In this document: positions 57,501-64,000 of the stretch, piece by piece
Layout of the letters: every line of letters begins with the position of its first letter
Numbering within the stretch: position 1 is the stretch's first letter
NCBI GenBank assembly: GCA_028826165.1
Contig: JAPDFW010000143.1
Span: 53,278 to 117,277, forward strand
Reading direction: 5' to 3'
Source of the DNA: Anaeramoeba ignava
Taxonomy: Eukaryota > Metamonada > Anaeramoebidae
Length of the DNA stretch: 64,000 nucleotides
Position numbers and translations under genes: made by a program
Notes under the pieces: generated by a model
The model's database searches: none
What the model saw: only the letters and a program-made list of their open reading frames with translations
What the model was told of the DNA's origin: nothing

Positions 57501-58651
57501 TGGCAAGCATAATGTAAAGCTGTTTCATTCCATATTGTTTTTGAATTAATATCAATTCCTTTGGAAATTAAATATTTAATAACTTCGAGTGAATTGTTTT
57601 GACATGCATAATGTAAAATTGTTTTATTTGAATTTGTTTTTGAATTAATATCAATTCCTTTAGAAATTAAATATTTAATAACTTCAAGTGAATTGTTTTG
57701 ACATGCATAATGTAAAATTGTTTTGTGTCTATTTGTTTTTGCATTAATATCAATTCCTTTGGAAATTAAATATTTAATAACTTCAAGTGAATTCTTTTTA
57801 CATGCAGAATGTAATATTGTTTCATTTTTATTTGTTTTTGAATTAATATCAATTCCTTTAGAAATTAAATATTTAATAACTTCAAGAGAATTATTTTTAG
57901 ATGCATAATGTAATATTGTTTTGTATTGATTTGTTTTATAATTAATATTAATTCCTTTTGAAATTAAATATTCAATAACTTGAATTGAATTCTTTTTACA
58001 TGCATAATGTAAAACTGTTTCATTTTTATTTGTTTTTTCATTTATATTAATTCCTTTGGAAATTAAATATTCGATAACTTCAATTGAATTATTTTGACAT
58101 GCAAAATGTAATATTGTTTCATTTGAATTTGTTTTTAAATTAATATTAATTCCTTTGGATATTAAATATTCAATAATTTGAATTGAATTATATTCACATG
58201 CATAATGTAATATTGTTTTATTTGAATTTGTTTTTTCATTTATATTATTAATTTTATTAGAAATTAAATATTCAATAATTTCAATTAATTCTTTTTCATT
58301 TTTTAAATATTTTATTAAATAATGAATAATTGTTTTTCCTTTTTTATCTTTTGAATTAATATTAATTCCTTTTGTAATTAATAATTTAATTATTTCAATT
58401 TTTGATTGATTTATAATTGAAATTTGTAATAAATTTCTTCTTTTTTTATCTTTAAAATTAATATCATTATTATTATTATTAAATAATTCTGTTATTAAAT
58501 ATTCAATTATTTCTTTGGAAACTTTTTGTTTTATTGAATATTTTATTATTTTCTTTTTATCTTTTTCTTCATTAATAATTTCTTTTATAATTTCTTTAAT
58601 TTTTTCAATTTCATTTTCTTTTATAATTTTATAAATTTTATTTTTATTCAT
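54509..58651 (-). CDS. Ankyrin-BTB-BTB protein, array copy B (1380 residues, intact)
   Basis: Intact single-exon member. The N-terminus is nearly identical to copy A. About 30 ankyrin repeats follow from roughly residue 75 to 1120, most with the TxLHxAC core and GxDINxKTN turn. Then comes NMNIYDLKQKQITKQFIQLF, the first BTB (SDLIIQSNDLFKFKVHKL), an Asn/Glu/Gln tract and the linker IDSNWIENKKGRKGIINDLS. The second BTB (TKDFKIIIEEKEIKIHKLIL) leads to the C-terminus DLILKDLKN. The 66-bp spacer to copy A is a short A/T leader. Best reference for judging the other copies. The ankyrin stack would give a large recognition surface; the target is unknown. Repeats differ from each other at surface positions while keeping the core. 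Confidence 0.93.
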   Translation of the reverse strand: MNKNKIYKIIKENEIEKIKEIIKEIINEEKDKKKIIKYSIKQKVSKEIIEYLITELFNNNNNDINFKDKKRRNLLQISIINQSKIEIIKLLITKGININSKDKKGKTIIHYLIKYLKNEKELIEIIEYLISNKINNINEKTNSNKTILHYACEYNSIQIIEYLISKGININLKTNSNETILHFACQNNSIEVIEYLISKGININEKTNKNETVLHYACKKNSIQVIEYLISKGININYKTNQYKTILHYASKNNSLEVIKYLISKGIDINSKTNKNETILHSACKKNSLEVIKYLISKGIDINAKTNRHKTILHYACQNNSLEVIKYLISKGIDINSKTNSNKTILHYACQNNSLEVIKYLISKGIDINSKTIWNETALHYACQNNSLKVIEYLISKGADINAITGDNATVLHYACESNSVDVIKYLVSKGIDINAITSDNETTLHFACRNNPSFKVIEYLISKGVDINEKNKWNRTLIHLVCENNPSIQVIEYLISKGVDIHEKTKWNEAVLHSACRYNPSIEVIEYLVEKGININAKTNQNETVLHIVCQYNPSFEVIEYLVEKGIDINAKTNYDETPLLSACRNNSSTEIIEYLISKGADINTRSDYNETILHLACRNNSSFEIIQYLISKEIDINAKTNYDETILHYACENDSLQVIEYLISKGADINAKTNQNETALHYACRSKPLVEVIKYLISKGIDINAKTNQNETVLHLACRNNPQIEVIEYLISKGIDINDKTNGNETALHYVCQNNTSLEVIKYLISKGIDINEKTNRNQTALHIACRNNSSLEIIEYLVEKGVNINAKTNQNETVLHFVCRHNPSLEIIEYLISKGIDINAKTRRNQTALHIACEYNSSFEVIQYLISKGIDINAKTNFNETALHFVCENNPSIQTIEYLISKGIDINAKADENETALHFACRNNLSFEIIEYLISKGIDINAKTDENQTALHLISRFNSIQTVQYLVSKGIDINAKNNQNETALHLACQFNFFQIIQYLISKGIDINAKTNQNETALHYTCQNNLSLKVIQYLISKGIDINAKNNQNETALHLACQFNSIQIVEYLISKGADINSKTNQNETILSISIKKQNENIIKFLLMNDMNIYDLKQKQITKQFIQLFSQIYSINEDMNNLLKSNNQFSDLIIQSNDLFKFKVHKLILLTRFDNNELTLQKFINNCYQKPKKEIEIILNFIYTGFYNFDKFIEKFNSKQNENENENEKQNENENENENENEIIQKFIKEIGIDSNWIENKKGRKGIINDLSKLYKENKTKDFKIIIEEKEIKIHKLILIIRSELFKGMFELNIQDSSNQVHDYSRKSFETINQFIYFLYHDKFNNIEKEKEKEIILEEFYDLKDYFQLNQNSIIDLILKDLKN

Positions 58652-58713
58652 TTTATATTTATTTCTTTTTATTTTTTGAAATGAAAAAAAATGAAAAAAT
58701 GAAAAATGAAAAA

Positions 58714-61700
58714 TTAATTTTTTAAATCTTTTAAAATTAAATCAATAATTGAATTTTGATTTAATTGGAAATAATCTTTTAAATCATAAAATTCTTCTAA
58801 AATAATTTCTTTTTCTTTTTCTTTTTCTTTTTCAATATTATTAAATTTATCATGATAAAGGAAATAAATAAATTGATTAATTGTTTCAAATGATTTTCTT
58901 GAATAATCATGAACTTGATTTGTTGAATCTTGAATATTTAATTCAAACATTCCTTTAAATAATTCACTTCGAATTATTAATATTAATTTATGAATTTTAA
59001 TTTCTTTTTCTTCAACAATTATTTTAAAATCTTTGGTTTCATTTTCTTTATATAATTTTGATAAATCATTTATTATTCCTTTTCTTCCTTTTTTATTTTC
59101 AATCCAATTTGAATCAATTCCAATTTCTTTAATAAAATTTTGGATAATTTCTTTTTCATTTTCATTTTCATTTTCATTTTCATTTTCATTTTCATTTTCA
59201 TTTTCATTTTCATTTTCATTTTCATTTTCATTTTCATTTTCATTTTCATTTTCATTTTCATTTTCAATTTGTTTTGAATTAAATTTATCAATAAATTTAT
59301 CAAAATTATAAAATCCAGTATAAATAAAATTTAAAATAATTTCAATTTCTTTTTTTGGTTTTTGATAACAATTATTAATAAATTTTTGTAAAGTTAATTC
59401 ATTATTATCAAATCTTGTTAATAATATTAATTTATGAACTTTAAATTTAAATAAATCATTTGATTGAATTATTAAATCTGAAAATTGATTATTTGATTTT
59501 AATAAATTATTCATATCTTCATTAATTGAATAAATTTGTGGAATTAAATCAATAAATTCTTGTGTGATATATTCTTTTTTTAAATCATCAATATTCGCAT
59601 CATTCATTAATAAAAATTTGATTATATTTTCATTTTGTTTTTTAATTGATATTGAAAGAATTGTTTCATTTTGATTTGTTTTTGAATTAATATCAGCACC
59701 TTTGGAAATTAAATATTTAACAATTTGAATTGATGAATTCCTTTCAGAAGCGTAATGTAAAGCAGTTTCATTTTGATTTGTTTTTGCATTTATATCAATT
59801 CCTTTGGAAATCAAATATTCAACAAATTCAAATAAATTGCTTTGATATTTCAAAGTAAAATGTAAAGCTGTTTCATTGTGACTTGTTTTTACATTAATAT
59901 CAATTCCTGATTCAATAAGAAATTTCGTAATATCAAATGATTTTGGAGGTTGATATTGATAAATAATATGCAAAGCTGATTGGTTGTTGTAAACTTTAGC
60001 ATTAATATCAATTCCTTTGGAAACAAGTAATTTTATAACTTCAAACGAATTTGGATTTTTATTTTGGCAAACAAAATGTAAAGCAGTTTGATTTCTTTTT
60101 GTTTTTGCATTAATATCAATTCCTTTTTCTATGAGACATTTGATCAATTCAATTGAGTTTTTATTTTGATTTTGACAAGCTAAATGTAAAGCAGTTTGAT
60201 TTTCATTTGTTTTTGCATTAATATCAATTCCTTTTTCTATAAGACATTTGATCAATTCGTTCGAATTTTCTTGATTTTTATTTTTGCACAAACAATGCAA
60301 AGCTGTTTCTTCTCCATATGAAGTTTTTGCATTTATATCAATTCCTGATTCAAGAAGAAATTTGATAATTTGGATTGAATTCGAATTAAGATTTCCGTTT
60401 TCACAAAAAAGATGAAGAGGCGTTTTTCGATTGAATGTTAAATAACCAGATGGCACTTTCCTGAAATAAATGAGATGATCGTGATCTGAAGTTTGATTTG
60501 AGGTTTTGTTTATGTGAGTTTTTAATTCCATTTCTTTTGAAACAAGAAATTGGATAACTTCAAATAAATTTTCATTTTGGTTTTGATTTTGATGTTGACA
60601 AGCAAAATGCAAAGGTGTAGCTTGATTATATCTTGTTTGAGCAGCGATATCAGCTCCTTTTGAAGCAAGAAATTTGATGATTTCAAGTGAGTTTTCATTT
60701 ATGTTACCACAAGCATGATGCAAAGGTGTTTCATTATTTATTGTTTGAGAATTAATATCAATTCCTTTGAAAACTAGATATTCAATAACTTCAAGTGGTA
60801 AATTAGTTTGACAAGCAAAATGTAAAGCTGTTTCTTTATTGTAATTGGTTTTTGCATTAATATCAATTCCTTTTTCAACTAAATATTGTATAACTTCAAG
60901 AGAGGAATTATTTTGGCATGCATAATGTAGTGCTGTTTTACCTTCAATTGTTTTTGCATTAATATCAATTCCTTTTGAGATTAAATATTTAGCAATTTCA
61001 ATTGATGGATTGTTTTGGCATGCTAAATGTAAAGCTGTTTCTTCTCGATATGAAATTGTTGAATTAATATCGCTTCCTTTTTCAACAAGAAGTTTAACAA
61101 TTTCCAACGAATTAAAGAAAGAAGCGATATGTAAAGCTATTTGATTTTGATTTGTTGTTGCATGTATATCAATTCCTTTTTCAACAAGAATTTTAACAAT
61201 TTCAATTGAATTAGGATTTTTACAAGCTATATGTAAAACTGTTTCATTAAAATCTGATTTCACATTAATATCAATTCCTTTTTCAATAAGAAATTTAATA
61301 ATTTCATTTGAATTTTTATGGCTAAAAGCATAATGTAAAGCTGTTTCATTCCATTTTGTTTTTGCATTAATATCAACACCTTTGGAAATTAAATATTGAA
61401 TAACTTTTAGTGTATTTTGAAATTTGCAAGCATAATGTAAAGCTGTTTCATTTCCATTTGTTTTTGAATTAATATCAATTCCTTTGGAAATCAAATATTC
61501 AATAATTTCAAGTGGTTGTTTGTATTGGCAAACAAGATGTAAAACTGTTTCATGATTTATATTTTTTGAATTAATATCAATTCCTTTTGAAATGAAATAT
61601 TCAATGATTTCATTTGGTTTTTGATATTGGCAAACAAGATGTAAAGGCGTTTCATTAAATAAAGTTGTTAAAGTAGGATCAGCTCCTTTTGAAACAAGAA

Positions 61701-62277
61701 ATTTGATCATCTCAATTGATTTTTGGTATTTCAAAACAAAATATAAAGGAGATAATTTTGCATCTGCTTGTGAATTAATATCAGATCCATTTTCAATAAG
61801 AAATTTAATAACTTCAAATGAGTTATATTGACATGCCAAATGTAATGCTATTTTTTGATCAATTCTTTTGATATTAACATCAATTCCTTTTTCAACTAAA
61901 TATTTAATAACTTCAAATGAATGATATTGGCAAGCAAAATGTAAAGCTGTTTCATTTTCTTCTGTTTTTGAATTAATATCAATTCCTTTTTTAATTAATA
62001 ATTTAATTATTTCAATTTTTGATTGATTTATAATTGAAATTTGTAATAAATTTCTTCTTTTTTTATCTTTAAAATTAATATCATTATCATTATTATTATT
62101 ATTATTAAATAATTTTGTTATTAAATATTCAATTATTTCTTTGGAAACTTTTTGTTTTATTGAATATTTTATTATTTTCTTTTTATTTTTTTCTTCATTA
62201 ATAATTTCTTTTATAATTTCTTTAATTTTTTCAATTTCATTTTCTTTTATAATTTTATAAATTTTATTTTTATTCAT
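58714..62277 (-). CDS. Ankyrin-BTB-BTB protein, array copy C (1187 residues, divergent ankyrins)
   Basis: Same N-terminal and C-terminal modules as copies A and B, but the ankyrin block is clearly different. It has about 23 repeats, several with insertions (CQHQNQNQNENLFEVIQFL, CENGNLNSNSIQIIKFLL) and one long loop near KTHINKTSNQTSDHDHLIYF. Just before the first BTB it reads DANIDDLKKEYITQEFIDLI, where A, B and D read DMNIYDLKQKQITKQFIQLF. The Asn/Glu tract between the BTB domains is longer ((GAAAAT) about 17 copies). Frame intact from ATG 62277 to the stop at 58714. A 62-bp spacer separates it from copy B. The pattern of identical ends and divergent middle suggests gene conversion of flanks or selection for new ankyrin specificity. 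Confidence 0.93.
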   Translation of the reverse strand: MNKNKIYKIIKENEIEKIKEIIKEIINEEKNKKKIIKYSIKQKVSKEIIEYLITKLFNNNNNNDNDINFKDKKRRNLLQISIINQSKIEIIKLLIKKGIDINSKTEENETALHFACQYHSFEVIKYLVEKGIDVNIKRIDQKIALHLACQYNSFEVIKFLIENGSDINSQADAKLSPLYFVLKYQKSIEMIKFLVSKGADPTLTTLFNETPLHLVCQYQKPNEIIEYFISKGIDINSKNINHETVLHLVCQYKQPLEIIEYLISKGIDINSKTNGNETALHYACKFQNTLKVIQYLISKGVDINAKTKWNETALHYAFSHKNSNEIIKFLIEKGIDINVKSDFNETVLHIACKNPNSIEIVKILVEKGIDIHATTNQNQIALHIASFFNSLEIVKLLVEKGSDINSTISYREETALHLACQNNPSIEIAKYLISKGIDINAKTIEGKTALHYACQNNSSLEVIQYLVEKGIDINAKTNYNKETALHFACQTNLPLEVIEYLVFKGIDINSQTINNETPLHHACGNINENSLEIIKFLASKGADIAAQTRYNQATPLHFACQHQNQNQNENLFEVIQFLVSKEMELKTHINKTSNQTSDHDHLIYFRKVPSGYLTFNRKTPLHLFCENGNLNSNSIQIIKFLLESGIDINAKTSYGEETALHCLCKNKNQENSNELIKCLIEKGIDINAKTNENQTALHLACQNQNKNSIELIKCLIEKGIDINAKTKRNQTALHFVCQNKNPNSFEVIKLLVSKGIDINAKVYNNQSALHIIYQYQPPKSFDITKFLIESGIDINVKTSHNETALHFTLKYQSNLFEFVEYLISKGIDINAKTNQNETALHYASERNSSIQIVKYLISKGADINSKTNQNETILSISIKKQNENIIKFLLMNDANIDDLKKEYITQEFIDLIPQIYSINEDMNNLLKSNNQFSDLIIQSNDLFKFKVHKLILLTRFDNNELTLQKFINNCYQKPKKEIEIILNFIYTGFYNFDKFIDKFNSKQIENENENENENENENENENENENENENENENENENENEKEIIQNFIKEIGIDSNWIENKKGRKGIINDLSKLYKENETKDFKIIVEEKEIKIHKLILIIRSELFKGMFELNIQDSTNQVHDYSRKSFETINQFIYFLYHDKFNNIEKEKEKEKEIILEEFYDLKDYFQLNQNSIIDLILKDLKN

Positions 62278-62339
62278 TTTATTTTTATTTATTTTTATTT
62301 TTTGAAATGAAAAAAAATGAAAAAATGAAAAATTTAAAA

Positions 62340-64000
62340 TTAATTTTTTAAATCTTTTAAAATTAAATCAATAATTGAATTTTGATTTAATTGAAAATAA
62401 TCTTTTAAATCATAAAATTCTTCTAAAATAATTTCTTTTTCTTTTTCTTTTTCTTTTTCTTTTTCAATATTATTAAATTTATCATGATAAAGGAAATAAA
62501 TAAATTGATTAATTGTTTCAAATGATTTTCTTGAATAATCATGAACTTGATTTGATGAATCTTGAATATTTAATTCAAACATTCCTTTAAATAATTCACT
62601 TCGAATTATTAATATTAATTTATGAATTTTAATTTCTTTTTCTTCAATAATTATTTTAAAATCTTTGGTTTCATTTTCTTTATATAATTTTGATAAATCA
62701 TTTATTATTCCTTTTCTTCCTTTTTTAGTTTCAATCCAATCTGTTTCAATTCCAATTTCTTTAATAAAATTTTGGATAATTTCATTTTCATTTTCATTTT
62801 CATTTTCATTTTCATTTTCAATTTGTTTTGAATTAAATTTATCAATAAATTTATCAAAATTATAAAATCCAGTATAAATAAAATTTAAAATAATTTCAAT
62901 TTCTTTTTTTGGCTTTTGATAACAATTATTAATAAATTTTTGTAAAGTTAATTCATTATTATCAAATCTTGTTAATAATATTAATTTATGAACTTTAAAT
63001 TTAAATAAATCATTTGATTGAATTATTAAATCTGAAAATTGATTATTTGATTTTAATAAATTATTCATATCTTCATTAATTGAATAAATTTGTGAAAATA
63101 ATTGAATAAATTGTTTTGTGATTTGTTTTTGTTTTAAATCATAAATATTCATATCATTCATTAATAAAAATTTGATTATATTTTCATTTTGTTTTTTAAT
63201 TGATATTGAAAGAATTGTTTCATTTTGATTTGTTTTTGAATTAATATCAGCACCTTTGGAAATTAAATATTCAACAATTTGAATTGAATTGAATTGGCAA
63301 GCAAAATGTAAAACAGTTTCATTTTGATTATTTTTTGCATTAATATCAATTCCTTTAGAAATTAAATATTGAATAACTTTTAATGAAGGATTGTTTTGGC
63401 AAGCTAAATGTAAAGCTGTTTCATTTTCATTTGTTTTTGCATTTATATCAATTCCTTTGGAAATCAAATATTGGATAATTTGAAAAAAATTGAATCGGCA
63501 AGCTAAATGTAAAGCAGTTTCATTTTGATTATTTTTTGCATTAATATCAATTCCTTTGGAAACTAAATATTGAACAGTTTGAATTGAATTGAATCTGGTT
63601 GCAAAATGCAAAGCAGTTTGACTTCGTCTTGTTTTTGCATTAATATCAATTTCTTTTTCAATTAAATATTGAATAATTTCAATTGGTGAGTTATTTTGGC
63701 AAGCATAATGTAAAGCTGTTTCGTTCTCATTTGTTTTTGAATAAATATCAATTCCTTTGGAAATTAAATATTCAACAATTTCAAGAGAATTATTTCGACA
63801 AGCAAAATGTAAAACTGTTTCATTTCGATTTGTTTTTGCATTAATATCAATTCCTTTTTCAATTAAATATTCAATAACTTCAAAGGGTGAATTATATTGA
63901 CAAACAATATGTAAGAGTGTTTGTTTTTGATTTGCTTTTTCATTAATATTAACACCTTTTTCAACTAAATATTGAATAATTTCAAATGGTTTGTTTCTGC
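62340..64000 (-). CDS. Ankyrin-BTB-BTB protein, array copy D (5' end outside window)
   Basis: The frame stays open on the minus strand from the right edge to the stop at 62340; the true start lies beyond 64000. About eleven ankyrin repeats are inside the window (for example RNETVLHFACRNNSLEIVEY). They are followed by NMNIYDLKQKQITKQFIQLF, BTB 1, a short Asn/Glu tract, the linker EIGIETDWIETKKGRKG and BTB 2. Its last four ankyrin repeats resemble those of copies A and B closely, unlike copy C which lies between them. A 62-bp spacer separates it from copy C. Confidence 0.92.
   Translation of the reverse strand, partial: RNKPFEIIQYLVEKGVNINEKANQKQTLLHIVCQYNSPFEVIEYLIEKGIDINAKTNRNETVLHFACRNNSLEIVEYLISKGIDIYSKTNENETALHYACQNNSPIEIIQYLIEKEIDINAKTRRSQTALHFATRFNSIQTVQYLVSKGIDINAKNNQNETALHLACRFNFFQIIQYLISKGIDINAKTNENETALHLACQNNPSLKVIQYLISKGIDINAKNNQNETVLHFACQFNSIQIVEYLISKGADINSKTNQNETILSISIKKQNENIIKFLLMNDMNIYDLKQKQITKQFIQLFSQIYSINEDMNNLLKSNNQFSDLIIQSNDLFKFKVHKLILLTRFDNNELTLQKFINNCYQKPKKEIEIILNFIYTGFYNFDKFIDKFNSKQIENENENENENENEIIQNFIKEIGIETDWIETKKGRKGIINDLSKLYKENETKDFKIIIEEKEIKIHKLILIIRSELFKGMFELNIQDSSNQVHDYSRKSFETINQFIYFLYHDKFNNIEKEKEKEKEKEIILEEFYDLKDYFQLNQNSIIDLILKDLKN

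Noticed and set aside
50821-62865. Plus-strand Ser/Phe-rich frames opposite the BTB tails
   Set aside because: Antisense of the (GAAAAT)n coding satellite, repeated in all four array copies.

Overview
The window is a stretch of very AT-rich nuclear DNA from a unicellular eukaryote. Genes carry short GT-AG introns with AT-rich borders. TAA and TGA are both used as stops, which is compatible with the standard code. Coding sequence is full of Asn/Gln/Glu/Lys homorepeats. The gene content (ankyrin-BTB, BTB-TLDc, RCC1, WNK, heterotrimeric G protein alpha, STE20-family kinase) and the style of the repeats suggest a free-living amoeboid protist. My best guess is an Anaeramoeba-like metamonad, with a dictyostelid-like amoeba as the alternative. 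This is an inference from recalled gene families, not from a search. I reconstructed splicing by hand from GT/AG sites, reading-frame phase and protein family similarity.

Layout. 1-18 kb: the 5' part of a DTWD1 tRNA-modification gene (-), a 13-exon GCK-III/STE20-like probable pseudokinase (+), an intronless phosphoglucomutase/phosphopentomutase (-), a BTB-BACK gene that I join to a glutamine-amidotransferase-like domain (-), and a WNK kinase (-) spread over 6 kb by satellite-filled introns. 18-20 kb: two identical tRNA-Leu(UAA) genes (-) flanking a tandem-repeat block. 20-29 kb: an acidic protein with a possible PP1-docking motif, a disrupted BTB-TLDc gene, a TPR protein and the splicing factor CWF19L2 (all +). 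29-37 kb: a seven-exon G-alpha gene (-) and a roughly 16-exon ankyrin-BTB-BTB gene (+), with a 2.3 kb array of 12-bp repeats between them. 38-43 kb: a tail-anchored acidic protein (-), a 59-residue COP9-signalosome CSNAP/COPS9-like gene (-), TMEM222 (-) and DNAJB12/14 (+). 43.7-50.4 kb: a ten-exon gene encoding a CH domain, coiled coil, glycogen-binding-like domain and RCC1 repeats (+). 50.5-64 kb: four head-to-tail intronless ankyrin-BTB-BTB genes (-), the last cut by the window edge.

The window is not an operon. Functional themes are signalling (G-alpha, WNK, STE20-like kinase, RCC1), protein quality control and ubiquitin-linked adaptors (BTB genes, CSNAP, DNAJB12) and RNA processing (CWF19L2, DTWD1, tRNA-Leu). 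Nearly all long introns are filled with private 6-14 bp satellites that are almost free of G on the transcribed-sense strand. Several reading frames break at A-runs inside low-complexity coding sequence. These breaks are most simply assembly or homopolymer errors, but they deserve checking. The most unusual items are the tandem ankyrin-BTB-BTB array with its intron-rich relative, the pseudokinase, the CH-CBM-RCC1 fusion, and a WNK with a changed residue at its chloride-sensing DLGL motif.
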